64,000 nt of DNA, from contig NZ_AP014510.1 of NCBI RefSeq assembly GCF_000828675.1, forward strand, positions 949,413-1,013,412, in the 5' to 3' direction. Numbering within the stretch: position 1 is the stretch's first letter; each line of letters opens with the position of its first letter. Below are positions 39,099 to 48,736 of the stretch, one piece after another. Below the pieces are notes generated by a model. It saw nothing but the letters and a program-made list of their open reading frames with translations. It was not told the DNA's origin and searched no databases. This stretch comes from Thermotoga profunda AZM34c06 (GTDB taxonomy: Bacteria > Thermotogota > Thermotogae > Thermotogales > DSM-5069). The position numbers and the translations under genes were made by a program.

Positions 39099-40358
39099 AT
39101 GACAAAGTTCAGCTATAAGAATGTCTTTTTGCTTGGTTTTGGTTTTTTTGGCATAAGCGTTCTTTGGCCTTTGTACAATGCCTATGTTCCAATTTTTCTG
39201 AAGGATTTTGCCCTATCTTCTTTCGTGATAGGTATAGTGATGACCATCGACAATCTTTTCGCAATCTTCATGCTCCCTTATATAGGTACACTGAGCGATC
39301 AAACTCGAACAAGATTTGGGAGGAGAAAGCCATACATCCTTTTTGGAGCACCGTTGGGAGCCTTGTTTTTCTGTTTGATACCTTTGATGCGTGATACAAA
39401 ATCTTTATTTTTGATGATGACAGTGATCGTGATCATGAATTTTTCAATGGCGCTTTTCCGATCACCTGTAATAGCTTTGATGCCAGACATCACTCCTTCT
39501 GCTTATAGAAGTCAGGCAAATGGGATCATCAATTTCATGGGAGGATTTGGGGCACTTTTGGCTTATTTTGCAGGTAAACCACTTTATGACGCACATTATT
39601 CATATCCATTCTTTGCCGGTGCTCTGTTGATGATTTTTGCAAACGTTCTTGTGATTGTATTCATAAGAGAGCCAAAAGAGTATACAATAACTCAAGATAA
39701 AGTGAGTGTTATCGAGACTGTGAAAAAAGGTAACAAAGAACTTCTGGACAATTTAAAGGACGTGTTTCACTCAAAAGAAAGAAGTCTATTGTTTATCTTG
39801 CTGTCTATACTGTTTTGGTTTATAGGATTTAATGCCTTAGAAACTTTTTTCACAAGTTATGCTAAGTTCTATCTGAATATATCTGAAAGTACAGGAGCAC
39901 TTGTCCTTGGTGTTTTTTCCTTGACTTTCATGCTATTTTCGATACCAGCGGGTTTGATTGGTTCAAGGATTGGGAGAAAGAAGACCATAAGTATTGGGCT
40001 TCTCATATTGATGCTATGCCTTTTAATAGTGGTTATTATATCCGCTTTTTCACAGAACAAATCCATTCTACTTTCAATGTTTTTCATGTTGTTCGCAATA
40101 AGTGGTATGGGTTGGGCATTGGTGAATGTCAATTCACTTCCAATGGTAGTGGACATGACCAAATCAGAAAAGGTCGGTGGATATACAGGTCTGTATTATT
40201 TCTTCTCCATGGCTGCGAATATTTTTGCACCACCTTTGGCAGGTGTTTTCATCGACACATTGGGTTATCAATCTTTGATGGTCTTTTCAATAATTTTTGT
40301 CACTTTGTCGTTCGTAACAATGAGATTTGTGAGAAGAGGTGAGGTCGAACAACATTGA
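39099..40358 (+). CDS. MFS transporter (SLC45/sugar-cation symporter-like)
   Basis: A 419-residue, 12-segment membrane protein. The loop between segments 2 and 3 reads GTLSDQTRTRFGRRKPYIL, resembling the RxGRRxPYI motif of SLC45/GPH-type sugar:cation symporters, and a second copy-like motif SRIGRKKTIS lies in the second half. It follows the metallo-hydrolase gene by 13 bases. Probable sugar, cyclitol or glycoside import; substrate unknown. Confidence 0.83.
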   Translation: MTKFSYKNVFLLGFGFFGISVLWPLYNAYVPIFLKDFALSSFVIGIVMTIDNLFAIFMLPYIGTLSDQTRTRFGRRKPYILFGAPLGALFFCLIPLMRDTKSLFLMMTVIVIMNFSMALFRSPVIALMPDITPSAYRSQANGIINFMGGFGALLAYFAGKPLYDAHYSYPFFAGALLMIFANVLVIVFIREPKEYTITQDKVSVIETVKKGNKELLDNLKDVFHSKERSLLFILLSILFWFIGFNALETFFTSYAKFYLNISESTGALVLGVFSLTFMLFSIPAGLIGSRIGRKKTISIGLLILMLCLLIVVIISAFSQNKSILLSMFFMLFAISGMGWALVNVNSLPMVVDMTKSEKVGGYTGLYYFFSMAANIFAPPLAGVFIDTLGYQSLMVFSIIFVTLSFVTMRFVRRGEVEQH

Positions 40359-40393
40359 ATGTGCATCTATCTGCGTGATCCTAAAAATTAAAG

Positions 40394-41434
40394 TCATTGT
40401 GAATAGACAAAAAAACTGTCTTTGTGTGCAATTATCTGTACTTGTTGATTTATGTCAAACGTTTCTTCACTGTTTATGAAAAGCATATCTTCTATACCTT
40501 CTATTTTAATTTCATAACGATGCTTAGAACCAAGGTACAGTTTTCCCACTATTGTGCCTTCGAACCTAAGATCACCTTCACCTACAGTAACGTTTTGCTG
40601 AATTGGCAAGACTTTAGCTTCTTCAGCCCTTATAACTATGTGTATTTCTCCTTGGTCAATTTGAAATTCAAAATTACCGATCTTTGTTGTTCCTTTAGCC
40701 AAAGGTGTTATTCTTAAAATGCTGTTTACACCTACAAAGTCGGCAACAAATAGATTAACAGGGCTTTTGTACACCTGCTGAGGTGTTCCAATCTGAAGCA
40801 CTTTTCCATTGTGCATTATGACTATTCTGTCAGCTATGCTGAGAGCCTCTTCTTGATCATGGGTCACATACAACGTAGGTATCTTCAACTTCTTTTGCAG
40901 GGCTTTCAACTCGAATCTTATTCTCATTCTGATCTTGGCATCAAGGTTTGACAGAGGCTCATCCAATAACAATACATCTGGTTCCACTACGATCGCTCTT
41001 GCCAATGCAACACGTTGTTGTTGACCTCCGGAGAGTTGATTTGGTTTTCTCTGAGCTAAGGGGGCTATATCCAAAAAGTTTAGTGCCCATTCTACTCTCT
41101 CTTGGATCGTTTTTTTATCGTACTTTCGTATCTTCAAACCATATGCGACATTCTCAAAGACTGTCATGTGCGGCCATAGAGCGTAATTTTGGAAAAACAT
41201 GGCTACATTTCTCTTCTCTGGTGGAAGGTTTGTAATGTCTTTCGATTTTACAAGTATCTTTCCAGAATCCAATTGCACAAAACCGGCTATGGATCTTAAA
41301 AGAGTGGTTTTTCCAGAACCACTTGGTCCTATGACTGCAAGCAGTTCTGCATCTTCTATTTCTATACTCACATCGTCAAGAGCTTTGACTTGACCATAGG
41401 ATTTGCACAAATTCTGTGCCTGCAAGATAGTCAT
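40394..41434 (-). CDS. ABC importer ATPase (third importer)
   Basis: The 346-residue ATPase of the PotA/FbpC/UgpC kind: Walker A GPSGSGKTTL, Q-loop FFQNYALWPHM, signature LSGGQQQRVALARA, Walker B VLLLDEPLSNLD, switch His VTHDQEEA, and a C-terminal TOBE-type beta domain (about 245-346) with LGSKHRYEI. It energises the two permeases encoded just upstream (4-base gap) and ends the 16 kb minus-strand run. Such ATPases are sometimes shared between importers. Confidence 0.9.
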   Translation of the reverse strand: MTILQAQNLCKSYGQVKALDDVSIEIEDAELLAVIGPSGSGKTTLLRSIAGFVQLDSGKILVKSKDITNLPPEKRNVAMFFQNYALWPHMTVFENVAYGLKIRKYDKKTIQERVEWALNFLDIAPLAQRKPNQLSGGQQQRVALARAIVVEPDVLLLDEPLSNLDAKIRMRIRFELKALQKKLKIPTLYVTHDQEEALSIADRIVIMHNGKVLQIGTPQQVYKSPVNLFVADFVGVNSILRITPLAKGTTKIGNFEFQIDQGEIHIVIRAEEAKVLPIQQNVTVGEGDLRFEGTIVGKLYLGSKHRYEIKIEGIEDMLFINSEETFDINQQVQIIAHKDSFFVYSQ

Positions 41435-41438
41435 GCAT

Positions 41439-42245
41439 TCAACCTCCCAAACCAGCTATATACTCGGCTTTCAAAAATCTCTCGATGAGTATCATGAAGA
41501 TCAACGAGGGTATCACCAGTATTATCGCAATCACGCTTGCTATTTGAAGGTTATATCCCATACTTGATGTGTACATCAAAACAGGAGCTGTTTGAATAAA
41601 CGGCGCACCTATGAAAAAGGCTGCTGTGAATTCCCCCATCGACCAAAGAAAGACATAGATTGCTCCGGCGATGATGCCTGGAATTGCCAATGGGAAAGTT
41701 ATGGTCCGGAAAACCTTGAATCTGCTCGCTCCGAGATTCTGTGCGGCCTGCTCAAATTCAACGGGTATAGATTTAAAGGTAGCAGTTATAATCCAAAGCG
41801 AGAAAACCAATGAAGCCATGGTGTGTGCAAGTATGATTCCCCAAATATTACCCCTGAGCCCTAAGCGTCCAAAGATACTGGCAAGGTTTATGAAAACAGG
41901 TAGCTGTGGAAAGGCTTGTGGCATCAAAAAAAGCAGAAGAAGAATCCTCTCAAATGGCAATCTGTATCTTGCAAAACCATATGCCGCTGGGATTGCGAGC
42001 AGGATAGAGAAAGCGACTGTTAACAAAGCAACAACTACACTTAAGACCAATGAATTTAAAACTCTTCCTTGTCTGAAGACCTCAGACCAGTACCTTAAAG
42101 TGAATTCCTGAGGCAATGGACTTGGCCAATACCAGATCTTAGCAAAACTCCAAATGACAATTCCAATTATGGGGCCTATCATAATCAATAGCATGAATAT
42201 GATAAAAACTATCCTTGCTGTTAATCGCCAGATGGAGAATCTCAC
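41439..42245 (-). CDS. ABC importer permease (third importer)
   Basis: A 268-residue, six-segment permease with the EAA coupling motif EQAAQNLGASRFKVF, pairing with the permease upstream. The start is a GTG that overlaps the preceding stop (GTGA), beginning VRFSIWRLTAR; a longer reading frame exists but runs 105 bases into the upstream gene without an SD. Confidence 0.87.
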   Translation of the reverse strand: MRFSIWRLTARIVFIIFMLLIMIGPIIGIVIWSFAKIWYWPSPLPQEFTLRYWSEVFRQGRVLNSLVLSVVVALLTVAFSILLAIPAAYGFARYRLPFERILLLLFLMPQAFPQLPVFINLASIFGRLGLRGNIWGIILAHTMASLVFSLWIITATFKSIPVEFEQAAQNLGASRFKVFRTITFPLAIPGIIAGAIYVFLWSMGEFTAAFFIGAPFIQTAPVLMYTSSMGYNLQIASVIAIILVIPSLIFMILIERFLKAEYIAGLGG

Positions 42246-43072
42246 CCTTTTATACCCCCTCGTTCCGCAGCCATAAACCTCAGATAATAAATTGCAAGGA
42301 CGATAACAATTAAATACGAAATCACACCCAAGGCATTTGCAACTCCCCAATCATTGAAAAAGTTGATTCTGAACATCATATCAACGGTTATCATATTTGG
42401 AGTATTTGGGCCAATCATAACTGGTATAGTTAAACTACTTATCGTTCTCACAAATGTGAGTATAGCTGCAACCATTATCGAAGGTTTGCACATAGGAATA
42501 ATCACAGTGAAAACGATTCTTGTTTTAGAAGCACCAAGATTTCTGGCAGCATCAATGTAGGAACTATCAAGAGCTCTAAAGGCTCCAAGGATTATTAAGG
42601 CAGCGTATGGAGTCATAACCCACACAAAAGTCCACAACAATCCTATCCAATTTCTCGAGAAACCTGGCAATTCCTCAATTCTGAGAATTCTTGTGAGAAG
42701 ACTATTCAGTGTACCATGTGGTGCGAGAAAAATTCTCATGGCATGACCAACTATCAAAAATGGAATGAACAGTGGCAGACGGTACATCACATCTAAAAAT
42801 CTCCATTCCTTGAATCTCAGATAACTCGCCAAAAGAACGCTCAAAATCAATACAACCAAAACTGTACCAACTGTCATAACAACTGAATAAAGAATATCTC
42901 GTGAATATATTTCAAAAACTTTCCCATAATTAGCCCAACTCAAATGACCATCTTTAATAAAACTGATCCAAACAGCACGAATCAAAGGATAGATATACAG
43001 AAATATCAGAACTAAAAAGGCAGGTAAGATCAGTAAGAAACCTATTAGGCGATTCCTAAGTTCTATTTTCAT
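42242..43072 (-). CDS. ABC importer permease (third importer)
   Basis: A 276-residue, six-segment permease with the EAA motif DAARNLGASKTRIVF. ATG at 43072 follows GGGTGAGA; a TTG further up lies in the terminator-like hairpin and is rejected. The gene is separated from its binding-protein gene by that hairpin, likely lowering expression relative to the binding protein. Confidence 0.87.
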   Translation of the reverse strand: MKIELRNRLIGFLLILPAFLVLIFLYIYPLIRAVWISFIKDGHLSWANYGKVFEIYSRDILYSVVMTVGTVLVVLILSVLLASYLRFKEWRFLDVMYRLPLFIPFLIVGHAMRIFLAPHGTLNSLLTRILRIEELPGFSRNWIGLLWTFVWVMTPYAALIILGAFRALDSSYIDAARNLGASKTRIVFTVIIPMCKPSIMVAAILTFVRTISSLTIPVMIGPNTPNMITVDMMFRINFFNDWGVANALGVISYLIVIVLAIYYLRFMAAERGGIKG

Positions 43073-43085
43073 AGATCTCACCCAC

Positions 43086-43110
43086 AAAAAGCAGAGCCTG
43101 CCGGCTCTGC
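43086..43110 (-). terminator. Terminator-like hairpin between binding protein and permeases (third importer)
   Basis: On the minus strand GCAGAGCC-GGCA-GGCTCTGC followed by TTTTTG. Eight-base GC-rich stem, four-base loop, immediately after the binding-protein stop and before the permease start. It fits partial termination or 3'-end protection within an operon. Confidence 0.8.
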
Positions 43111-43113
43111 CTG

Positions 43114-44265
43114 TTATTTTTCAACCCATTTTTCGTATGCTTCTTGCATATCTTGTTTGTATGGAAGTAATGGCATTGGCTTTCCATATTTGAGTAGCTC
43201 TGCTTGTTTAACATCTTTGTAGATTCTGTCAAGAACTTCTTTTGTCAAATAAGGTGTCATAAAATCATCGCCAATTGCAGGGTACCAATTGAATCTTTCA
43301 ACAATATACTTTGCTTGCATTTTTGGTGAAGAAACAAATTCGATGAGTTTCAATGCGTAATCAGCATTTGCGGCTTTTGTTGGTATAGCAAAGTGCATGG
43401 GTTGACCTGGCATACCAGGATCCAGCAATATAATCCTGATATTTGGGTCCATTCTGCCTTCGCGCATCCAAGTATAGAACATGTCAACCCAGACAGGACC
43501 CATCCAGATCTCACCACGATTGAGTGCATCTAATGTACCCGCATTTCCTGCAGTCATAGTGACGTATTTGTTAAACTCTTTTAATTCTGCATATATCTGT
43601 GGCCAGTCTTCTTCATATTTTTTATCGTATGGACCGTTGATCAGGATATCTGTATTTTTGGATTTCCAGTATACCCAACCAAACACGAATGCAACACCTG
43701 ACATGCCACCTTTGATACCGTTGTATCCAAATTTACCAGGATTCTTCTTGACCCATTCAACGAGTTCAGCATAAGACTTTGGCGGATCTTTGACAAACTT
43801 TGGGTTATAAGCGAGTGCAGTTTGGCTGTGAAACATTGGCATTACATAACCATCCACATTAACTCCAAGAGCCATTTCATCGGTATTTCTTATAGCAAGC
43901 CTTTTCGCGGTGAGAAAATCAGTGTACTGTCTTATCAAACCTCGTTCAATAGCCCATACAGCACCTGTTTCATGAATCACAACAACGTCTACTGCCCATT
44001 TTTCTTTGCCAGAATCTTTTTCAAGCTGCAGTTGCTGAATGATTTGTTGAGATCCGGCATCACCTGGACCAGTACCTACAACCTTGATTTTCACATTTGG
44101 ATAAAGCTTTTCAAATTCAGGTGCAATCTCGTATTGGAAGAAATCGACCATGTTCTGATCTCCAGCAACCATCATTGTGAGAGTAACCTTAACGGGAATA
44201 TCTGATTGCGCAAAGACAAAAATGGATACCAGAACAGTTGTTAAAATTACAAAGAACCTTTTCAT
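43114..44265 (-). CDS. Extracellular solute-binding protein (third importer)
   Basis: The 383-residue product has a signal peptide (MKRFFVILTTVLVSIFVFAQ) and the two-lobed type II layout of family 1/iron-type binding proteins: VTLTMMVAGDQNMVDFF, YPNVKIKVVG, a hinge-region YGVAFVF-like segment and a C-terminal helix with AYEKWVEK. No lipobox Cys, so it is probably soluble in the periplasm-like space. Substrate unknown; position beside iolO suggests a cyclitol derivative or sugar acid. Strong SD. Confidence 0.85.
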   Translation of the reverse strand: MKRFFVILTTVLVSIFVFAQSDIPVKVTLTMMVAGDQNMVDFFQYEIAPEFEKLYPNVKIKVVGTGPGDAGSQQIIQQLQLEKDSGKEKWAVDVVVIHETGAVWAIERGLIRQYTDFLTAKRLAIRNTDEMALGVNVDGYVMPMFHSQTALAYNPKFVKDPPKSYAELVEWVKKNPGKFGYNGIKGGMSGVAFVFGWVYWKSKNTDILINGPYDKKYEEDWPQIYAELKEFNKYVTMTAGNAGTLDALNRGEIWMGPVWVDMFYTWMREGRMDPNIRIILLDPGMPGQPMHFAIPTKAANADYALKLIEFVSSPKMQAKYIVERFNWYPAIGDDFMTPYLTKEVLDRIYKDVKQAELLKYGKPMPLLPYKQDMQEAYEKWVEK

Positions 44266-44304
44266 GAAACCACCTCCTCCAAGGATGGGTATAACGGGTG
44301 AATA

Positions 44305-45129
44305 TTAACCCCCCTCAAGATTTTCTAAATATTTTTTCACAGTTCTATAGGCAATCTTTGCAGCTTCCTCAGTGCCATTTGGTAAGGGTAGACATTCTAC
44401 AGAAATATATCCTTTGTAGTTTATTTCGTGCAGAGCTTTGAAGGTTGATTCAAAGTCATAATGCCCAGTTCCTGGTGCCCATCTGTTGCTATCTGCAACG
44501 TGAAAATGATAAAGTTTATCTGCTATGGAATGGATACTTTCCTCTATCTTTGCCTCTTCTATGTTCATGTGAAAAGTATCTGCAAGTATGCCTACGTTTG
44601 TTCTGCCAATCATCTGAACAACTTCATATGTTTCATGGAGCGTATTGAGAAAATCTATTTCATACCTGTTCAAGGGTTCTATCACAAGGACTACTTTCTT
44701 TGGAAATGCATAGTCGGCAAGAAATCTCATTTGTTCAACGAATATTTTTGTCACTTCCTGAACAGATCTCTGTTTTTTGTTACCTCTTATAAAGCCTATG
44801 ATCACCTTACATGAAAAATGTGAAGCAAAATCTATATGATTTTTTAATCTCTCTACGGTGTTCTTTCGAAGATTTTCATCAGGATCGATCAAATTCAAAG
44901 CCTCCGCCAAAAATGCTTGCCCTGTTCCCACCGCGGCAACGTCTATTCCAAGTTTTTTAGTAACTTTTACTATTTCATTCGCATCTACCTTTTTGGGATC
45001 TCTGATAGCGATTTCAACTGCATCATAGCCAATCTTCTTTGCCATCTCTAATCCTTTCACAAGATCTCCTTTGAAAGCGAGAGAATTAAATGCGGCATCA
45101 GAAGTACTTATTACAAGAGCTATTTTCAA
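44305..45129 (-). CDS. iolO: 5-Keto-L-gluconate epimerase
   Basis: Predicted to epimerise 5-keto-L-gluconate to D-tagaturonate, the fourth step of the Thermotoga inositol route. The 274-residue TIM barrel matches my recollection of T. maritima TM0416 closely: VISTSDAAFNSLAFKGDL at the start, VIEPLNRYEIDF (Glu ligand), ILADTFHMNIEE (Asp/His), HFHVADSNRWAPGTGHYDF (His/Arg) and SVECLPLP (Glu). I use TTG at 45129, five to six bases after GGGGGTGA, giving MKIALVIST as in TM0416; a GTG at 45138 overlaps the preceding stop and is the alternative. Confidence 0.88.
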   Translation of the reverse strand: MKIALVISTSDAAFNSLAFKGDLVKGLEMAKKIGYDAVEIAIRDPKKVDANEIVKVTKKLGIDVAAVGTGQAFLAEALNLIDPDENLRKNTVERLKNHIDFASHFSCKVIIGFIRGNKKQRSVQEVTKIFVEQMRFLADYAFPKKVVLVIEPLNRYEIDFLNTLHETYEVVQMIGRTNVGILADTFHMNIEEAKIEESIHSIADKLYHFHVADSNRWAPGTGHYDFESTFKALHEINYKGYISVECLPLPNGTEEAAKIAYRTVKKYLENLEGG

Positions 45130-45134
45130 GTAAT

Positions 45135-45929
45135 TCACCCCCGTTGTAGCAATTCATAAACCTTTTCTAAGGCTTCTTTTCCCATTTTATCTATGTACAA
45201 CTTTGCAGTTTTCTTGAGTTCATCCTTTGCATTGCCCACGGCTATACCGATACCTGCTGTCCTCAATATTTCAAGATCATTCATACTATCACCCATAGCA
45301 ACTACTTCATTTGTCGATATTCCCAACATTTTGCAAAGTTCCTTTAGAGCTTTCCCTTTGTTGACAGATTTAGGTAATATCTCTAATAAATCATCCTCTG
45401 ATCTGACGACATCGGCCTCTTGTCCAAAAACCCCCGGAAGTTCTATCTCAAGCTTGCTCAAATTGTGTGGATAGCTCGCAAAGACAATTTTTGTAACATC
45501 TACTTTCTTTACAAATTCAAGATCGCCGATCGATTTGTATACCAGAGCATCTCTTATCATGTAAGTTGCTGCATTTAAGCCTACATTGTAGGCATAAACT
45601 TCCTCACCCACAAAAAAGGCTGCCGTAAGACTTTTGCGTGAAAGGATTATTTCAGTTGCTAACTCAACTGCCTTCTTTGATAAAAGATGTTGTACTAAAT
45701 ATCTTTTTTCAAATGGATCGTATATCCTTGCGCCATTGAAGAGTATTACAGGTGTGGTAATATTGAGTCTCTCAATATAACTTTTTGCAGCAGTCAAAGC
45801 GCGACCTGTGGCTATTGAAAATAGAACACCAAGACTCCTTATCTTTTCAACCAACTCGATGGTTCCCTGTGAAATGGTGTGATCTTTTTCCAAAAGAGTG
45901 CCATCCAAATCTGAAATCAACAACTTCAT
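45135..45929 (-). CDS. HAD phosphatase, Cof/type IIB
   Basis: The 264-residue product has motif I ISDLDGTLLEKDH (Asp nucleophile and Asp+2), motif II IATGRA, and motifs III/IV KGKALKELCKMLGI and VAMGDSMNDLEILR, with a type IIB cap between. Such proteins dephosphorylate sugar or cyclitol phosphates. It overlaps the AfuC-like ATPase gene by 4 bases and runs into iolO, so it may remove phosphate from an imported phosphorylated compound (inference). Confidence 0.87.
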   Translation of the reverse strand: MKLLISDLDGTLLEKDHTISQGTIELVEKIRSLGVLFSIATGRALTAAKSYIERLNITTPVILFNGARIYDPFEKRYLVQHLLSKKAVELATEIILSRKSLTAAFFVGEEVYAYNVGLNAATYMIRDALVYKSIGDLEFVKKVDVTKIVFASYPHNLSKLEIELPGVFGQEADVVRSEDDLLEILPKSVNKGKALKELCKMLGISTNEVVAMGDSMNDLEILRTAGIGIAVGNAKDELKKTAKLYIDKMGKEALEKVYELLQRG

Positions 45930-47020
45930 TCGTATCTCACCACCGATAAAGTATTTTGGTCAAAATCAAGTCCCACAATTTCATTTTGTTCTGGAAGTTT
46001 TAAAGATGAAGGATTTTGAATCTCGATGGATAATATTCCATAATCTGTCTTAACCTCGAAAAATGCACTTGCACCAGTGTAGACCCTTGTTATAACGACT
46101 CCATCAATGATACCCTCTTTTGGTTTTACGAATCTTCCTCCCTCAGGTCTCAGAACAAGATAAACTTTTTCATTTACTTCATATTGGATTCCTTCCCTCA
46201 CATGAACCTCAATCTGGACATTGTTCATCGTACGAATTTTGCATTTATTTTCAGTACATTGAACAACAACTGCTTCGAGAAAATTTGCCTTTCCTATGAA
46301 GCCGGCAACGAATTTATTCACTGGGTATCTGTAGATCATCTGAGGTGGATCTTGTTGCATGATGATACCATCTTTCATCACAGTGATTACATCAGACAAT
46401 GTCATCGCTTCAAGTTGATCATGAGTGACATAAATGCTCGTTATACCGAGACTTGATTGGATTTTTTTCAGTTCAATTCTCATCTGTTCTCTGAGTTTTG
46501 CATCGAGGTTAGAAAGGGGTTCATCCAAGAGTAAGACTTTTGGCTGGATCACGAGTGCACGTGCAAGTGCAACTCGTTGCTGCTGACCACCCGAAAGTTG
46601 GCTGGGATATCTCTTTTCAAGGCCACTCAAACCAACTATATGAAGTATCTGTGAAACTCTGTTTTTGATTTCTTGAGAAGTCAGTTTTCTATTCTTCAAA
46701 CCATATGCGACATTTTCAAAGACATTCATATGTGGAAAAAGCGCATAACTTTGAAATACCATGGCCGTTGGTCTTTTATTTGGTGGTTGATCATTTACAA
46801 TACTACCATCTATCAAAACATCGCCTTTGGTAGCTATCTCAAATCCACCGATAAGTCTCAGGGTAGTCGTTTTACCACACCCAGAAGGTCCAAGCAGTGT
46901 CATTAACTGGCCTTTTTTGACACCGAAACTCACATCGTTAACAGCTTTTATGAAAGAACCAGTACTTGGATCTTTGAATTCTTTGGTGAGATTTCTTACC
47001 TCAACATAGTACTCTGTCAT
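45926..47020 (-). CDS. ABC importer ATPase (AfuC/FbpC-like, second importer)
   Basis: The 364-residue ATPase has Walker A GPSGCGKTTT, Q-loop VFQSYALFPHM, signature LSGGQQQRVALARA, Walker B VLLLDEPLSNLD and the VTHDQLEA switch, then a C-terminal TOBE-type domain. Overlaps both the permease gene upstream and the HAD gene downstream by 4 bases. Gene order binding protein, double permease, ATPase is that of AfuABC and FbpABC systems. Confidence 0.9.
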   Translation of the reverse strand: MTEYYVEVRNLTKEFKDPSTGSFIKAVNDVSFGVKKGQLMTLLGPSGCGKTTTLRLIGGFEIATKGDVLIDGSIVNDQPPNKRPTAMVFQSYALFPHMNVFENVAYGLKNRKLTSQEIKNRVSQILHIVGLSGLEKRYPSQLSGGQQQRVALARALVIQPKVLLLDEPLSNLDAKLREQMRIELKKIQSSLGITSIYVTHDQLEAMTLSDVITVMKDGIIMQQDPPQMIYRYPVNKFVAGFIGKANFLEAVVVQCTENKCKIRTMNNVQIEVHVREGIQYEVNEKVYLVLRPEGGRFVKPKEGIIDGVVITRVYTGASAFFEVKTDYGILSIEIQNPSSLKLPEQNEIVGLDFDQNTLSVVRYE

Positions 47021-48693
47021 GACATTGCCCTCCTGATTTTGGTTTGATAAGAGAAGTTTATTGTTATAAATCTGAGGAAGAACATAGCCATTAGGACGAT
47101 ACCTATGAGTACATAACTCAGAGCTGCCGCTTGAGCAAGATCACTGTTACCAACTGCTCCAAGTATTCTCACGGTTATCAAATTCCATTTTCCAGAGACG
47201 ACAAATATAACGGCACTTATCGCTGTCATACTTCTCACAAAAGCTGTAAAAAGGGCATTGAAAAAAGCGGGCATCAAAAGTGGCAAAGTGATCTTCCAAA
47301 AAGTTTTGTTGCTACTGCTTCCAAGATCTAAAGATGCCTCTTCTATAGAACGATCAATTTGATAAAGTGCTGCAACACCGTTTTGAACACCAACAGGTAA
47401 TTCTCTAAATATGAAAACCAGCACGATAATCATTGCAGTTCCGGTCAGTAAAAGTGGCCTTTGATTGAATGCCAACAGATAGCCTATACCGACAACTGTA
47501 CCTGGTACAGCAAAAGTCAACAGGGAAATGGCTTCCATAATCCTTCTACCGGGAAACTGTTTTCTTGCCACAAGATAGGCTATCATGATACCGAGGATAC
47601 CACACAATGGTGTTGCAATACAGGCTAAAAACAAAGTGTCTTTGATGTAATCCCAATTGTATGTAAATGCAAATCTATAATTCTCTAATGTGAGCTTGTG
47701 ATTAACACCCCAAAGTTTTGTAAATGAACCAAACAACACCGTCCCGTAGAATAGAAAGATCGAGAATACTAAAATTACACAGACAATGGTGAAGATGATC
47801 TTCACATATACGTTTGGTTCGAGTACCTTAGCCACTGATGGTTTACCTGTGACTGTGACATAAGATTTTTTTGAGAGCCAATATCTCTGAACAAAAAAGG
47901 CGATCAACGTTGGAATTAACAGCAAGATTGCCAATCCAGATCCATATGAAATTCTGTAGGAACCTGTTATTTCAAGATAAGCAGAAACACTCAACACATG
48001 GTACCTTCCTCCGAGAATCAATGGAGTTCCAAAATCTGCCATTGACTGAGAGAAAACCAAAAGCCATGCAGATAAAATACCTGGCATAGACAACGGAAAA
48101 GTTACTCGCCAAAAGGTGCGCCATTTACTCGAGCCAAGGCTCAGAGATGCTTCCTCAAGGTCTGAACTTATAGAGATCAATATCGCTTCTAAGGTCATAA
48201 ATGCCGTTGGAAAGTAAGCGAGTGTTTCAACTATAACAAGTCCCCAGAATCCATATATTTCAAAGGGCGGTGTGCCTCCAAACAAATTCTTCGTAATGAT
48301 CCCATTTCTTCCAAACAGGAGTATCGCCGCAAGTGCAATCACAAAAGGTGGTGAAATTATTGGAAAGGTTGCTACTGTCCTGAAAAATCCTTTGAGCGGT
48401 ATATTCACTTTGGCTATTGAATAAGCAAAGATGTAACCTATTAGAACACTTATTGAAGCCACAACAACTCCCAGTCTCAAAGTGTTTATTATTGGTGTCA
48501 CAAAGTATTTCTTACTAAAAAGTGTTTTGTAAACATCAAAACTGTACACACCACTTTTGGACTCGAAACTTTTCAGCCCAACCATCAATATTGGATAGAC
48601 AACAAAGACAATCAATAGTACCCAGACAAAGATAATCATTGCAAACAAAACAGGCTCATTTACCAATCTTTTTATCTGCTTAAACCAGTTCAT
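47017..48693 (-). CDS. Fused two-domain ABC permease (AfuB/FbpB-like, second importer)
   Basis: At 558 residues this is a tandem permease with two six-segment halves. Each half has its own EAA coupling motif: EEASLSLGSSKWRTF in the first and EEASLDLGSSSNKTF in the second. One gene therefore supplies the whole membrane pore, as in AfuB and FbpB. SD GAGGTGATTGA before the ATG. The binding-protein gene is 43 bases upstream across a terminator-like hairpin. Confidence 0.9.
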   Translation of the reverse strand: MNWFKQIKRLVNEPVLFAMIIFVWVLLIVFVVYPILMVGLKSFESKSGVYSFDVYKTLFSKKYFVTPIINTLRLGVVVASISVLIGYIFAYSIAKVNIPLKGFFRTVATFPIISPPFVIALAAILLFGRNGIITKNLFGGTPPFEIYGFWGLVIVETLAYFPTAFMTLEAILISISSDLEEASLSLGSSKWRTFWRVTFPLSMPGILSAWLLVFSQSMADFGTPLILGGRYHVLSVSAYLEITGSYRISYGSGLAILLLIPTLIAFFVQRYWLSKKSYVTVTGKPSVAKVLEPNVYVKIIFTIVCVILVFSIFLFYGTVLFGSFTKLWGVNHKLTLENYRFAFTYNWDYIKDTLFLACIATPLCGILGIMIAYLVARKQFPGRRIMEAISLLTFAVPGTVVGIGYLLAFNQRPLLLTGTAMIIVLVFIFRELPVGVQNGVAALYQIDRSIEEASLDLGSSSNKTFWKITLPLLMPAFFNALFTAFVRSMTAISAVIFVVSGKWNLITVRILGAVGNSDLAQAAALSYVLIGIVLMAMFFLRFITINFSYQTKIRRAMS

Positions 48694-48704
48694 TCAATCA
48701 CCTC

Positions 48705-48731
48705 AAAAGGGCGTGGCATGACACCACGCCC
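48705..48731 (-). terminator. Terminator-like hairpin between binding protein and permease (second importer)
   Basis: Arms GGGCGTGG (48709-48716) and CCACGCCC (48724-48731) with a seven-base loop; read on the minus strand it is followed by TTTTGAGG. It sits right after the binding-protein stop codon and six bases before the permease SD. Confidence 0.78.
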
Positions 48732-48736
48732 GTCAA

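Noticed and set aside
44284-44315. GGGT/ACCC dyad between iolO and the third binding-protein gene
   Set aside because: Four-base arms around an eight-base loop with no T-run; likely chance in this short gap.
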